Positions 55,830-64,000 of a stretch of 64,000 nucleotides of DNA are shown piece by piece. The notes under the pieces are model-generated. The model did no database searches, was not told where the DNA came from, and worked only from the letters and a program-made list of their open reading frames with translations. Made by a program: the position numbers and the translations under genes. This stretch comes from Chlorokybus atmophyticus (lineage: Eukaryota > Streptophyta > Chlorokybophyceae > Chlorokybales > Chlorokybaceae), in the NCBI GenBank assembly GCA_009103225.1, contig RHPI01002069.1, forward strand, positions 2,636,556 to 2,700,555, in the 5' to 3' direction. The first letter of the stretch is position 1. Every line of letters begins with the position of its first letter.

Positions 55830-58800
55830 TTGCTGCGCACCATTAAGCGGATGCTAGAGGACGCCGTGTTCGTGGTAACTGGCAGCCGCCGGCACGGAAC
55901 CCTTTTGTTGCGGTCTTGGGTTGACCCAGCCTCCTGCTTGTTGGGAGTGATGCATGAGACTGAAGAAGCTCCTGTAAGCGACGAGAGTGAGCTGAGTGAC
56001 CACACAAGGAAATACCTGAGCCGCTTGATGATGAATGAGTCTGCTCGGCGCTGCATGCAAAACAAGGGCACCTGTGCGGATGTGCGCTTTGTGGATGAGT
56101 CGAAGGAGATGGACAACAGCCATCCTGACTTGCAGCGCCTGTGTAAGCATTGTGCGGTGTCAAGACCAGGCCTGATTTGCAGCCCAAGCCTTGGGAGCGT
56201 GCCAAGATGCTTTGATGCGCTTACTTGCTGAGGTGTGCTGTGTACACAAGAAATTCCCATGCATACTCGCGCATGCACATCGCTGTGGCTGAAGTTGTGG
56301 ATGCCATGAGCCCCTCGATTAAGCTGATGCGGGTATTAAACCATCTTGGAGTCTGCATTTCCAAAACCACCCTAGAGCGTGCAATCATGGCCCGCAGCGT
56401 CACAACAACGCACGCACCCAGTCCGGTGCAAGCTGGCAGCAGCAACTTCATGTTGCCAGCATAGACAACTGGGATTTCCGTTCATGCGGCCAATTATGTT
56501 ATAGCGGAGGTGCTGACAAAGACTTACATTGCACGCCGACGCAAGTGTGCATCCCAGAGCCTGCAAACGAACCAATTCTGGTACCAGAGGTAGTGCAGGC
56601 TGTGCATGCTCGCACATGTGCACAAACAGGGTTGAGCGCTCCAGACTCGGAGATGCTGCATCCTCTACCTCCAGGACCTCGCTCTTACGTCTACCCACCT
56701 GCTTCAGAGGATGTGACAGAGCTGCAGCAAGATCAACAAACGGCAATGGACAAGCTCAAACTGGCACTGCACAACACTGTCCTCAAGAGGGCGGAGGGTC
56801 CGTGCTTAGATGACAACTCGCTCGAGAATATCCTTGCAAGCATGCTCCCACCTAAAACAGCAAAGCCTTCAAGTAGAGTGCACTACATGCCCCTACTACC
56901 GTACAACCCGGACAAGCCGGACCACTTAAAACTTGCGCTCTTGGAGCTGAAACAGAAACTTGGTGTGGACGGCGGTTTGCACAAAATGGTTGTGGTGGGA
57001 GATCAAAAAACTTACAGTCTCATGGTGCACTTGAAGAACACAGAGCCTGGCTACTGGGATTGGGTATTGCCAATGCCCGGCGACTGGCACGCATTGTACA
57101 ACCTCCTACCTGTCGTCTTTAAAGTGTATTGGGATGCTGGATTGGACGAGATGTCGTTTGGGGCCGGCATACCCTCTTCAGTAGCGCGCAACATGATAGC
57201 AGAGGGCAGCAATTGGAAGCGCATGCATGCGTACCTGGTACAGACATGGGAGGCGGTGTACCGGTATCAGCTGCTGTGCTTTGCTGCAGCGTGCCCAGAC
57301 GTATGGGAGCGTGTGGATGTTCAGAGCATCCAAGACCTGCCGGTCCTAGATGAACGGCACTACTCTGAGTTCATGGCATGGGGCAGCAGGCGTGTGCAGA
57401 CAGATGCTACATGGGCCATGTGGTGGAATTATACAACAAGGGACGCAGCTGCCTACCTGGCTTTGTGGATTGCCATTCGTAGCAGCAACTGGAGTCTGCG
57501 TGTGGCGGCGTACAAGTCCCTTGGCCCATTGGCCTTTGCATGGGACCGCCCACATTACCAGCGCCTCATCACTCAGCACCTTGCCGACATTAAAGGCTGG
57601 CCTGGAGGAGGTGTTGCAACGACTGCAAGAAGGTGCATTCACCATTAGTATAACCGGCAAGCATTTCAGCAATGTAGCCGGTGACGCCCAAGCCCATGAG
57701 ATGCTCATTAATAAAGACCTGAAGTCAACGCTCTGCGGGCCCAATGCCGACTACATGCAACGCAAGACAATTTACTTGTCTTACCGAGCTCTGGTGGTCA
57801 AGCGTGTCTTGCATATTCTGAGTCCTCTTGAAAGTGACAGCGAGCAAGGATGCACTGCCTCACTCCAGTTGGACAGCGACAAGACTAACGAGAATGTCAG
57901 AGCCATGCTATCCTGAACAATGCCAACGTGCTCCGCGAGGTGCATGGTGAGCACCTTGTTCACCTGGTTAATGCAAGACATGCGACAGCGTCCGCAGCCA
58001 ATAACCTTGCACGTCATCATAACTTCGGGCAGGATCTGTTCGAGCTGTATGCCAAAGTAACGCACTGCAACGAGATGACCTCAACCACCAACATCGGCCG
58101 TGGCTTCGGTCTCAAAACAATGCAAGTACGCAAGCAGGCGCAAAGGGCAGGCAAAGCTCTGGCGCGCATGACCAAAACAAAGACGCTCATACTCAAAAAG
58201 CTATGCAAGAGCAGTGCAACTCAAGACGCTTGCATGGCGCAGTACCAGGAAATACCACTTGCAATATTCAGCGAGGACGGCAGCATGCGCAAGGGCGACA
58301 AGGTCAAGTTTCTCACCGAACTATGCATGTCATGTGAAGGCTCGCAGCTGGACCGTCACCCTGCAGGAGTGGAGGCAGTCATTGCGGAAGGGATGTTTGT
58401 CAATAACAAGGGACCTAGCAGTGGTGTAATCAACATGAACAACTATCTGGTGCAGACTTTGCGCAGCAGCATCCTGCCGCAACTGCACAGCGCCACAGTT
58501 AGGGAGGTGCATGTGCTATTCGATAACCCGGAACATGCCATCGGAGTCAAGTCTAGCCTGCAACAGGCTCGCAATGGTGCTGTTGCGGTGCGTACAACTC
58601 ATGCACTCACTCTGGCCTCAGAGGCCCCTAGCAACTGGCGCCATCTGTTGGCAGATCGTGGGCAGAAACGGAGTCTATGCAACTTGATGACAGAGCACTT
58701 GCCTGAAATTGTGGCCCCACATCTGCGGCCGGGGCAAACGTTTGTAATGGCGGGAGGTAGTGATTATCCGATGTGGAAGGACTGTGCTCGAGTCGTGACC

Positions 58801-59514
58801 AACCTGGATGGGCAAATATAGTATCATATGACAGACCTCTATGCTTGCAATCATGCAGAGAGCGACTCGAGGGTATGGCTGCATGCGCACAGGTGCGCAT
58901 ACAGTTGGGTGCTCGTTTACTCGCCCGATACGGACGTCTCCATCATTGGTCTCGCAGCCCTGAAGCAATGGGGTTCATCAAGCAAGCAAGTTTAGGTCCA
59001 GGTAGCGACCAGTGCCAACCGCAGCAGCCGACCTCCCTTCATCAATCTGAGCCTGCTCAGCAGTCATCTAGCCCAGCTGCCTAAACTCAACCATTTCACT
59101 CCAGCAAATCAGCGGGCTTTGTTCATCATGTTGTTCTTTGCTGGTACTGGCTGTGACTATACCAGCTACTTTGCCGGCATAAGCAAACAGTTCTTCTGGA
59201 GTGAAGTAGTCAGCAAAGAGTGTGCGTTGATAACACAGGTGGACTTACTCGACGAGCGCAGTGCGTGCGCGTTGCTGCTGCACTTGATTGGTTGCGCGTA
59301 CTGGAGCAAGCATAAGAACGTTTTTCCTGCACACAACTCGGGTGAGAGTTTGTTTGTGGAGGTGAATGAAGGTCATGCTGGCAAGGATGAACCTGCACGT
59401 CTGAAAAAATGGTTGCATGCGATACAGCAAGGTATTTGGGAGAAAACGGCAGACTATAAAGACGACATGCCGCCAGCATCAGCTCTGCTCCTGCATGTGA
59501 AGAGAGCAATGTGA
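55830..59514 (+). pseudogene. Core of the large transposon-derived protein (DUF6589-like family)
   Basis: Frames in order: 55830-56231, 56225-56464 (SPSIKLMRVLNHLGVCISKT), 56465-57590, 57600-57913, 57928-58818, 58822-58992 and 58996-59511. Landmarks resemble uncharacterised animal and fungal transposon-derived proteins: VVVGDQKTYSLMVHLKNTEP; PMPGDWHALYN; RSSNWSLRVAAYKSLGPLAF; GDAQAHEMLINKDLKS; CNHAESDSRVWLHAH; VYSPDTDVSIIG; FFAGTGCDYTSYFAG. The GDQ, H-A-E-S-D-x-R and S-P-D-T-D acidic motifs may form a nuclease centre (inference). Breaks are frameshifts near 56390, 57597 and 57905 and TAG stops at 58819 and 58993. The final TGA at 59512 lies in a GTGAGT donor, so it is probably intronic. DUF6589 is my closest family label, from memory. 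Confidence 0.6.
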
Positions 59515-59657
59515 GTTGTGCGCATGTGGACGCAGATGTGCCAGAGCATAGCAGCACAGCGACCGCTCACCGCCTATGGCTACTTGCATGTGGATAAATT
59601 TTACAAGGCACAGCTGGACACCGAAGACAACATCAAAGCTACAACACTGCGTGCCCA

Positions 59658-60005
59658 TTGCTACATGGTTGCAATTGCAAAAAAAACCAGTGCAAGACCA
59701 GACAGTGCAAATGCCGAAAAAATGGCACTGCTTGTGGCGCAGGATGTGGATGCGCTGCGTGTATGAACCTGCCTACAATGCAGCCAGAGCCCGACATGCA
59801 TGTAGGCCACAACGACCCTGAAGCAGACAGTGAGGCGGATTCTCTTGAATCACAAAGCGATGCGGACGAGGATATCTTGGCAGATGAAGACCAAGGCGGG
59901 CATGAATACCAATATGACGGTGACAGTGCATGCTCAGAGGATGGATACGACTTTATGATGCATGCATGGCTAGCCAGCGCTGACGAGGCAGACATCCAGC
60001 TGTAA
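59658..60005 (+). CDS. CXC (tesmin/CRC-like) cysteine-rich C-terminal module
   Basis: The frame reads HGCNCKKNQCKTRQCKCRKN followed by C-x-x-G-C-G-C-x-x-C-M-N, the repeated C-x-C spacing of CXC/CRC zinc-binding DNA-recognition modules. An acidic tail (EADSEADSLESQSDADEDIL) follows. I recall the same Cys-rich tail ending the transposon-derived proteins related to the core at 55830-59514, so this is likely its last exon, reached through an intron starting at 59510. It probably binds DNA. Confidence 0.6.
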   Translation: MLHGCNCKKNQCKTRQCKCRKNGTACGAGCGCAACMNLPTMQPEPDMHVGHNDPEADSEADSLESQSDADEDILADEDQGGHEYQYDGDSACSEDGYDFMMHAWLASADEADIQL

Positions 60006-60969
60006 CATATAACCACTTGTGCAGCAAATAGCTGCTTCAGCACTGTGCATGAGCCTATGCATGAAGACAATACCTGTGCGATGTCAGGACTTTTGAAGCC
60101 TTGCAGACAGCAAGGATCACATGCGTCTGGCCGTGATGCAACGGTCCAGCAGCCGCTTTACTACAGCCGCTCGTGAGACACCTGTCCGTGCATGGCATAC
60201 CCACCGCCAACTCCGCCGCCTCCACTGCCGTCTACGTCTACGCCCGCCCGGTTTCAGGACAACGCGACACCACATTGACAGAAGCAATACTCACCGCCGC
60301 CGCCATCGCCGCCGCCGCTGTCGCCCGCACCTGCCGCCATGTTTACAGCCTCCTACTTCACGGTGGCGCCAACAACTTTACACAAAATTGACGGCAATGG
60401 AACCCTAGCCTTTGTAAACCCTAATTCCCACTCACTGCGCATACACATGTCATCGTTGACAGGCATCGGCTCACAAAAATTATTTGATGTCTGTCAACGT
60501 TGACTTTGCCCTACATGTCAACCTGCGTCAACGTTGACACGCGCTAACAATCCGATGTCTGTCAACGTTGACAGACATCTCAATACCGGCGACATTCGTG
60601 AGGCAATGCTGCCCGGGCGAAAGTGCTCGGGCTCTCACACTGCTAGGAGATCGACATCGAGGGCTTTGTATGAGACGGCGTCGATGTGCTGTGTCACAGT
60701 CAGACTCATGATGGAGTCATCATGGGAGTCCAGCTCCATCCAACCGTTGGATTGGCAATTTTGGCTTTGTTGGCAGCCGAAGGAGCGCTCCGATCCCGTT
60801 CCCTCATTAACCGTCCGATCTTCGCCATCCTACCGGACAGCCAGCAGGCATGCCAGCAGGCCGTTTTGTTCGTCAGACTGGTCCAAGTCGGCTTCTGCTG
60901 GCGGCGGCGGCGGCAAGGGCGTCGTGTTGGTGGTTGAGGTAGAGGCAGGGTTTTTAGGAAACGACGACG
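60006..60969. promoter_or_regulatory. Upstream region of cytochrome c
   Basis: It contains a CCGCCG-rich block (60290-60330) and a telo-box-like AAACCCTAA (60416-60424). Three GTCAACGTTGAC palindromes lie at about 60494, 60530 and 60561, the last inside a perfect 26-bp palindrome. No TATA box is clear. Promoter function is inferred from position ahead of the cytochrome c start. Confidence 0.45.
60554..60579. repeat. Perfect 26-bp palindrome with TGTCAACGTTGACA core
   Basis: GATGTCTGTCAAC is followed immediately by its exact reverse complement GTTGACAGACATC. Shorter copies of the core occur at about 60487-60506 and 60530-60545. It lies about 390 bp before the cytochrome c ATG and about 550 bp after the CXC exon, so it may be a regulatory site or a transposon end. 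Confidence 0.85.
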
Positions 60970-61729
60970 ATGACGGTGCCGGACGGTGACGCCGCCAAGG
61001 GCGCCAAGATCTTCAAGACCAAGTGCGCACAGTGCCACGTCGCCGAGAAGGTGGGGGCCAGGCACATGACGATCTTGGTTGTTTGGGCTGTTGGTGACGG
61101 TTGTTGTGTATATGTGGGTTTCTGTTTGACTAGCATGTTGTGTGTAGATAGTTGATTTTGGTTGATCTTTTTGGACCTCTTATCAAGCACTGGTTGTTAC
61201 GGCAGGGAGGCGGCCACAAGCAGGGTCCCAACCTGGGGGGCCTGTTCGGGCGGCAGTCCGGGACAATGGATGGTTTCTCGTATTCTGCTGCCAACAAAAA
61301 CAAGGGTGAGTACTGAATTTTATTGAACTATCGCTTGTACTGAGGGTTTCTGTTAAGTGATGGTCAAGTATTACTACTGTACTGGATTTGTTGCTATTTG
61401 ACCAGTTTCAGTACTGGTCAAGCAGCAGTATTTTCACATGCTACTTGACCATCACTGCTGAGATATTGACGTATTCAGTAAGCAGAGGAACATCGAACAT
61501 GCAAAGGTTCTCTTATCTGCGGTTTTGTTCAGCAATTTTTGACAGCGTCAACTTGACTCACGCACCTCTCTCGTGAGTTGCAGCTGTGGTTTGGAGCGAC
61601 GACACGCTGTTTGAGTACCTGATCAACCCGAAGAAGTACATCCCCGGCACCAAGATGGTGTTCGCTGGGCTCAAGAAGGAGGAGGATCGTGCTGACCTCA
61701 TCTCCTACCTCAAGAAGGCCACAGCCTAA
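60970..61729 (+). CDS. CYC: Cytochrome c, mitochondrial
   Basis: Three exons join in phase to 108 residues: 60970-61050, 61206-61305 and 61584-61729 (TAA). Exon 1 has the haem site [10 protein letters not shown], with the C-x-x-C-H pair for covalent haem and the His axial ligand. Exon 2 has [20 protein letters not shown], exon 3 has [18 protein letters not shown] with the axial Met, and the protein ends YLKKATA. It carries electrons from complex III to complex IV in the intermembrane space. The [16 protein letters not shown] and FAGLKK wording is closest to chlorophyte cytochromes c in my memory. The start fits the usual short N-terminal extension of algal and plant proteins. All introns are GT-AG. 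The gene marks the end of the transposon island. Confidence 0.97.
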
Positions 61730-62150
61730 ATGCGGGGAGGGTTAATTGATTATATCAATCTTGAGAAGTTGGTATCACATCGTGTGTGATGATGAACGGG
61801 CGCGACTTTAGCTGCGCACATTGCCAGTGAGTTGTAGCTGCAGGTAAGGCTTAGGTTGTGTAGAAGGGGATTTTTCAGCGTTGTGCCTTGGCACGCTTAT
61901 CAGTGGACAACATTAGTTAGAGTTGTTGTTCAATTCATTGATTGATGATGGAGATCAGACTGACTTGCAGTATTGGGGGCTACAAGAGAACAATCGCTTT
62001 GTTTACACCTTGAAATAGTGTGCACACATGGTTGAAACTAGCTAGGCAAATGTGAGCACATCTCATGCATGCCACAATCCTTGTAATATATTTTACACGT
62101 GCACCGTAAAACAAGGGGGAGCAGGCAGGCTAGCTTTAGTGTGAGGTATT
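61730..62150. other. 3' flank of cytochrome c
   Basis: No ORF of note. It is AT-richer than the gene and should contain the 3' UTR, but no canonical AATAAA can be assigned with confidence. Confidence 0.5.
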
Positions 62151-62358
62151 AGGCACGAGGTGACTTGCGCACTGAGCTGACTCCCTTCACCAAAGTCATC
62201 AGGTTGGTTAGGTGCAGTGCATGTGGCAGTTGTGGCATTGGGTGAAACGTTGACAGGCACGAGGTGACTTTCGCACTGAGCTGACTCCCTTCACCAAAGT
62301 CATCAGGTTGGTTAGGTGCAGTGCATGTGGCAGTTGTAGCATGGGGTGAAATGTTAAC
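62151..62358. repeat. Tandem duplication, 2 copies of 104 bp
   Basis: Copies start AGGCACGAGGTGACTT at 62151 and 62255 and are nearly identical (about five differences, for example TTGCGC/TTCGCA and AACGTTGAC/AATGTTAAC). This indicates a recent duplication. It generates a spurious repetitive ORF on the minus strand. Confidence 0.96.
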
Positions 62359-62861
62359 AGCAGCAATTGGCATGGGAAATGGAGTACACATCCTTGTGTG
62401 CTTTGGTTGCATGTGCATGTGCGGTTTTGTTTGACTTGCCAGTGTCAACTTGTTGCAAACCAGCACTCCGCGGCTGAACAGTAAATGTTTACCAACAATT
62501 CCTGGGATACCCTTGATGCTACATGTTATGTATGTGCAGTGCATGTTGTGCTGCGTTGTAATTTGGCGTACCCACCATACTGGTAAGACACACGGAACAG
62601 TGTATGAATGACAGACCCATCAGCGACTGCAGGCATCAGCCCTGTGAAAAGACTGTGATTGACAGTTGCTGCACAGTGGCAGCGCACGGACAAGTGTCCT
62701 ATTGCTACCAATCTTGAATGTGTGCAACTACCATTTGTTGCAGTGCATGTATATATGGGCAAGTAGCAAGCATGTGTGTGGGCACGCAGCAGCAGCAGCA
62801 ACACACAAGAGCAGAATAGTTAGAAACACGTTACCAAGTAACGACTGCAAGAGCAAGAGCA

Positions 62862-63257
62862 ATGGGCTCGCCTGGGCCCCTAAGAACTGAACAGTTTGCA
62901 CTAACGCGAGCACAGCAGGCGTGGCAGCAGGCAAGGGAGGAGGCAGGCAGGCACTATACATCAGCAGCTTTTGGCAATCAGGTGGTTTCGAGCATACTGC
63001 ATAAGTGTGTGAGTATTCACTGTACTATATACGTGTATGTCTAGCAGATGAGAGGATGAGAAAAGGACTCTTCACACCATTTCCCTGCAACCCTTGCAGT
63101 CAGCACCATCAGATGCGGAGGGTCGCCCGGGACCAACGCATTGCACAAGCAGCTGACGGCGCTCATCTCTACAAAAGCACAGCTGTCGCGGGCCGGGCTG
63201 GACCTGTGTGTAGAACACATTGTTAAGCATATTCAACGTCTGCGCACAGAGTGTTGA
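62862..63257 (+). CDS. Small helical protein, two exons, unidentified
   Basis: ATG at 62862 opens exon 1 (62862-63006), which joins exon 2 (63100-63257, TGA) in phase 1 with GT-AG borders, giving about 100 residues. Exon 1 is MGSPGPLRTEQFALTRAQQA, then WQQAREEAGRHYTSAAFGNQ. Exon 2 includes NALHKQLTALISTKAQLSRA and LDLCVEHIVKHIQRLR. Both halves look strongly helical, as in small subunits of coiled-coil complexes such as kinetochore or BLOC-type complexes; this is a guess from composition. An upstream GCAGCAGCAGCAACA stretch at 62788 lies in the putative 5' UTR. Confidence 0.5.
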
Positions 63258-64000
63258 ACGATCCGAAGGACAAGCCAGCCAGTGGTGCAGCCATTAGCTG
63301 ATCAATTAGAGTGGGATGATGATGATGATCTATGATGTGCCCTCGTGCCCAGGCATTTGTCTTAGGTAGGTCGGTTAGTAGGTCTTGTCCCAGGTGAGCT
63401 TGCTAAGTGCCAGTGCGAAACAGTGACCGACACCTTGGCCTGATGCTGGCGCAACCAATGCACTGCACTCGTGCTGGTGCTGGTGCAAGCTTGTCGTAGG
63501 GCAGCGCTCGTCCGGATGGCTGGTGAATACTCAGTAGCACGCTATTGCAGGCACACTCCACCCCACAAGCTACGCAATGTTGAGAGAAACAACTGCTGAA
63601 TCGCATGCATCATTGCAACTCCTGTGCATACTTGCTGCCGCCGCTGTAATCACTCGCAGTCGCAATACATGCGAAGCTTGATAGATGTGAGCAGACACGT
63701 GAACAACCCTCCTGCCGAAGCATGAGCTTTGTGCTGAGCAGCATGGGTCGGACAGTTGAAGGCCAACACGTGCGTGTTGTATGCAGTCATACATTCGTGG
63801 TCAGGCCCGTTGAATGAGCACAGATGCATTCACAACCCAAACTCTCGCAAACACGCACAAGCAACAGTCCCGACACGTGCTTGCACACAGTTATAGGAGC
63901 AGAACACCAGTACATAAACTGGAGAGGAGGCCTTCCTTGACTGGGCCCCTAATGCTACCTTCCTGAGGGTAAAGGAGCGGGGAATGACGAGAGAGAGGGA
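63258..64000. other. No gene recognised
   Basis: Contains a short GATGATGATGATGAT-type repeat near 63317-63335 but no supported exon. Open frames on the minus strand (63403-63794) have no motif. Confidence 0.45.

Noticed and set aside
55034-58995. Reassigned TAG codon (alternative genetic code)
   Set aside because: Host genes in the same window use TAG as a terminal stop, and the same region also has frameshifts, so pseudogenisation explains it better.
60706-61065. Minus-strand ORF over cytochrome c exon 1
   Set aside because: It is the antisense shadow of a well-supported exon and GC-rich leader.
40541-62358. CRISPR-like arrays suggested by the tandem repeats at 40541, 45605 and 62151
   Set aside because: Only two long copies each, no unique spacers, and the genome is eukaryotic.
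62149-62544. 131-codon minus-strand ORF
   Set aside because: It is created by the 104-bp tandem duplication, giving a repeated peptide with no motif.

Overview
The window is nuclear DNA from a eukaryote, most likely a green alga (Viridiplantae). The evidence is (1) dense spliceosomal introns, (2) a cytochrome c closest in wording to chlorophyte/plant cytochromes c, (3) a FYVE-plus-ankyrin protein of the type I know from land plants and green algae, and (4) a telo-box-like motif upstream of cytochrome c. Species is not determinable by eye. One assembly gap of Ns (4642-4918) lies inside an intron.

Layout. 1-14.4 kb is a compact host-gene block whose exons I could join with consistent phase: F-actin capping protein alpha (minus, 927-3419), a MOSC-domain/mARC-like protein (plus, 3967-6771), a two-histidine (2H) phosphoesterase-like protein (minus, 7179-9544), a NUMOD3-repeat protein (minus, 9930-12059) and a FYVE/ankyrin protein (plus, 12381-14422). 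CapZ/MOSC and NUMOD3/FYVE are divergent pairs sharing short upstream regions. Introns here are packed with alternating purine-pyrimidine (TGCG/CACG) tracts, and at least four use GC-AG instead of GT-AG borders.

14.8-60 kb is a transposon island of mostly decayed elements: LINE-like debris, a Plavaka-like (CACTA-related) transposase, a Tudor-like plus cytosine-5 DNA methyltransferase gene, a possible Fanzor/TnpB fragment, a gag-only retroelement, a seemingly intact hAT transposase, a pogo-type DDE transposase, a RING / GIY-YIG / PIF1-helicase cluster, a 4.4-kb foldback element with 580-bp arms, and a 6.7-kb transposon-derived gene ending in a cysteine-rich CXC module. Several tandem repeats and clusters of short palindromes lie between them.

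60.4-64 kb returns to host sequence: cytochrome c (60970-61729, three exons) and a small two-exon helical protein gene (62862-63257), separated by a 104-bp tandem duplication.

The host genes do not form a pathway; they are unrelated housekeeping functions (actin capping, molybdenum-cofactor amidoxime-type reduction, membrane/endosomal lipid binding, respiration). The most unusual material is the Tudor/C5-methyltransferase gene, the RING/GIY-YIG/PIF1 cluster, the large CXC-ending transposon gene, and the GC-AG intron usage. Family names come from remembered motif patterns, not from database searches.
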